From the NCBI GenBank assembly GCA_041670885.1, contig JBAXYJ010000006.1, forward strand, positions 1 to 28,823: DNA of 28,823 bases, written 5' to 3'. The first letter of the stretch is position 1. Each line of letters starts with the position of its first letter. Source of the stretch: JAJBWD01 sp041670885 (GTDB lineage Bacteria; Bacillota; Clostridia; Clostridiales; Clostridiaceae). Below, piece after piece: positions 28,806 through 28,823 of the stretch. Below the pieces are notes generated by a model that searched no databases, was not told where the DNA came from, and was given only the letters and a program-made list of their open reading frames with translations. A program made the translations under genes and the position numbers.

Positions 28806-28823
28806 AACATTTGATAAAATAGC

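Noticed and set aside
28574..28810. Minus-strand Ser/Ile-rich 78-aa reading frame
   Set aside because: Antisense of the low-complexity GAAGTTATT repeat region; the Thr/Ser/Ile-rich sequence is a product of the repeat.
1..28823. CRISPR array, tRNA or rRNA genes
   Set aside because: No regularly spaced repeat-spacer pattern, cloverleaf with GTTCRANNC arm, or rRNA signature was seen.

Overview
The window is AT-rich, low-GC Firmicute DNA. Strong AGGAGG-type ribosome binding sites, TTG/GTG starts, an ECF sigma/anti-sigma pair, paired amino-acid aminotransferase and D-2-hydroxyacid dehydrogenase genes, and an ABC-F ATPase fit a Clostridium-like anaerobe. Identification is from protein motifs read by eye; no database search was possible. 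I see no rRNA, tRNA, CRISPR array or intact insertion sequence.

Positions 1-6.8 kb: the 3' part of a large-subunit (KatE/HPII-like) catalase, a strong convergent hairpin, then two aminotransferase + D-2-hydroxyacid dehydrogenase pairs on the minus strand, separated by a plus-strand LysR regulator. Together these look like a route from amino acid to 2-oxoacid to D-2-hydroxyacid, with the LysR gene divergent from one dehydrogenase.

7.0-13.1 kb: a decayed PhzF-like gene lies behind a complete histidyl-tRNA synthetase gene. The hisS leader carries a promoter, a 16-codon leader peptide ending His-His-His-Tyr, competing stems and an intrinsic terminator, which is a textbook layout for histidine-sensing attenuation by translation. 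Next come an Fpg/Nei-family protein that lacks the catalytic N-terminal proline, an ECF sigma factor with a membrane anti-sigma factor, several small ORFs and hairpins, and a lipoprotein.

13.2-17.3 kb: a broken ABC-transporter ATPase, then a three-gene plus-strand operon: a protein of 22-residue repeats (DUF4116-like), a MoxR-type AAA+ ATPase, and a protein joining an HExxH metallopeptidase-like domain to a VWA domain. This is the best candidate for a poorly described multi-gene system here. A short Cys-rich ORF follows it.

17.3-24.8 kb: a degraded accessory region. It holds a truncated AAA/DUF4143-type ATPase running into a truncated FlaR-like kinase, a GNAT acetyltransferase, a frameshifted remnant, a Fic protein with a self-inhibitory motif, a long M29-like aminopeptidase with altered ligand positions and an internal tandem duplication, and DUF3990-like debris. 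Three related palindromic repeats built around TACGGTTC are scattered through it.

25.0-28.8 kb: an ABC-F ATPase preceded by a 9-codon uORF, a candidate antiterminator and an intrinsic terminator, suggesting induction by ribosome-stalling antibiotics. Then a pseudogene that shares a 57-bp segment with the 17.1-kb ORF, a RelE/ParE-type toxin-antitoxin pair bracketed by two nearly identical 46-bp hairpins, and a low-complexity ORF at the edge.
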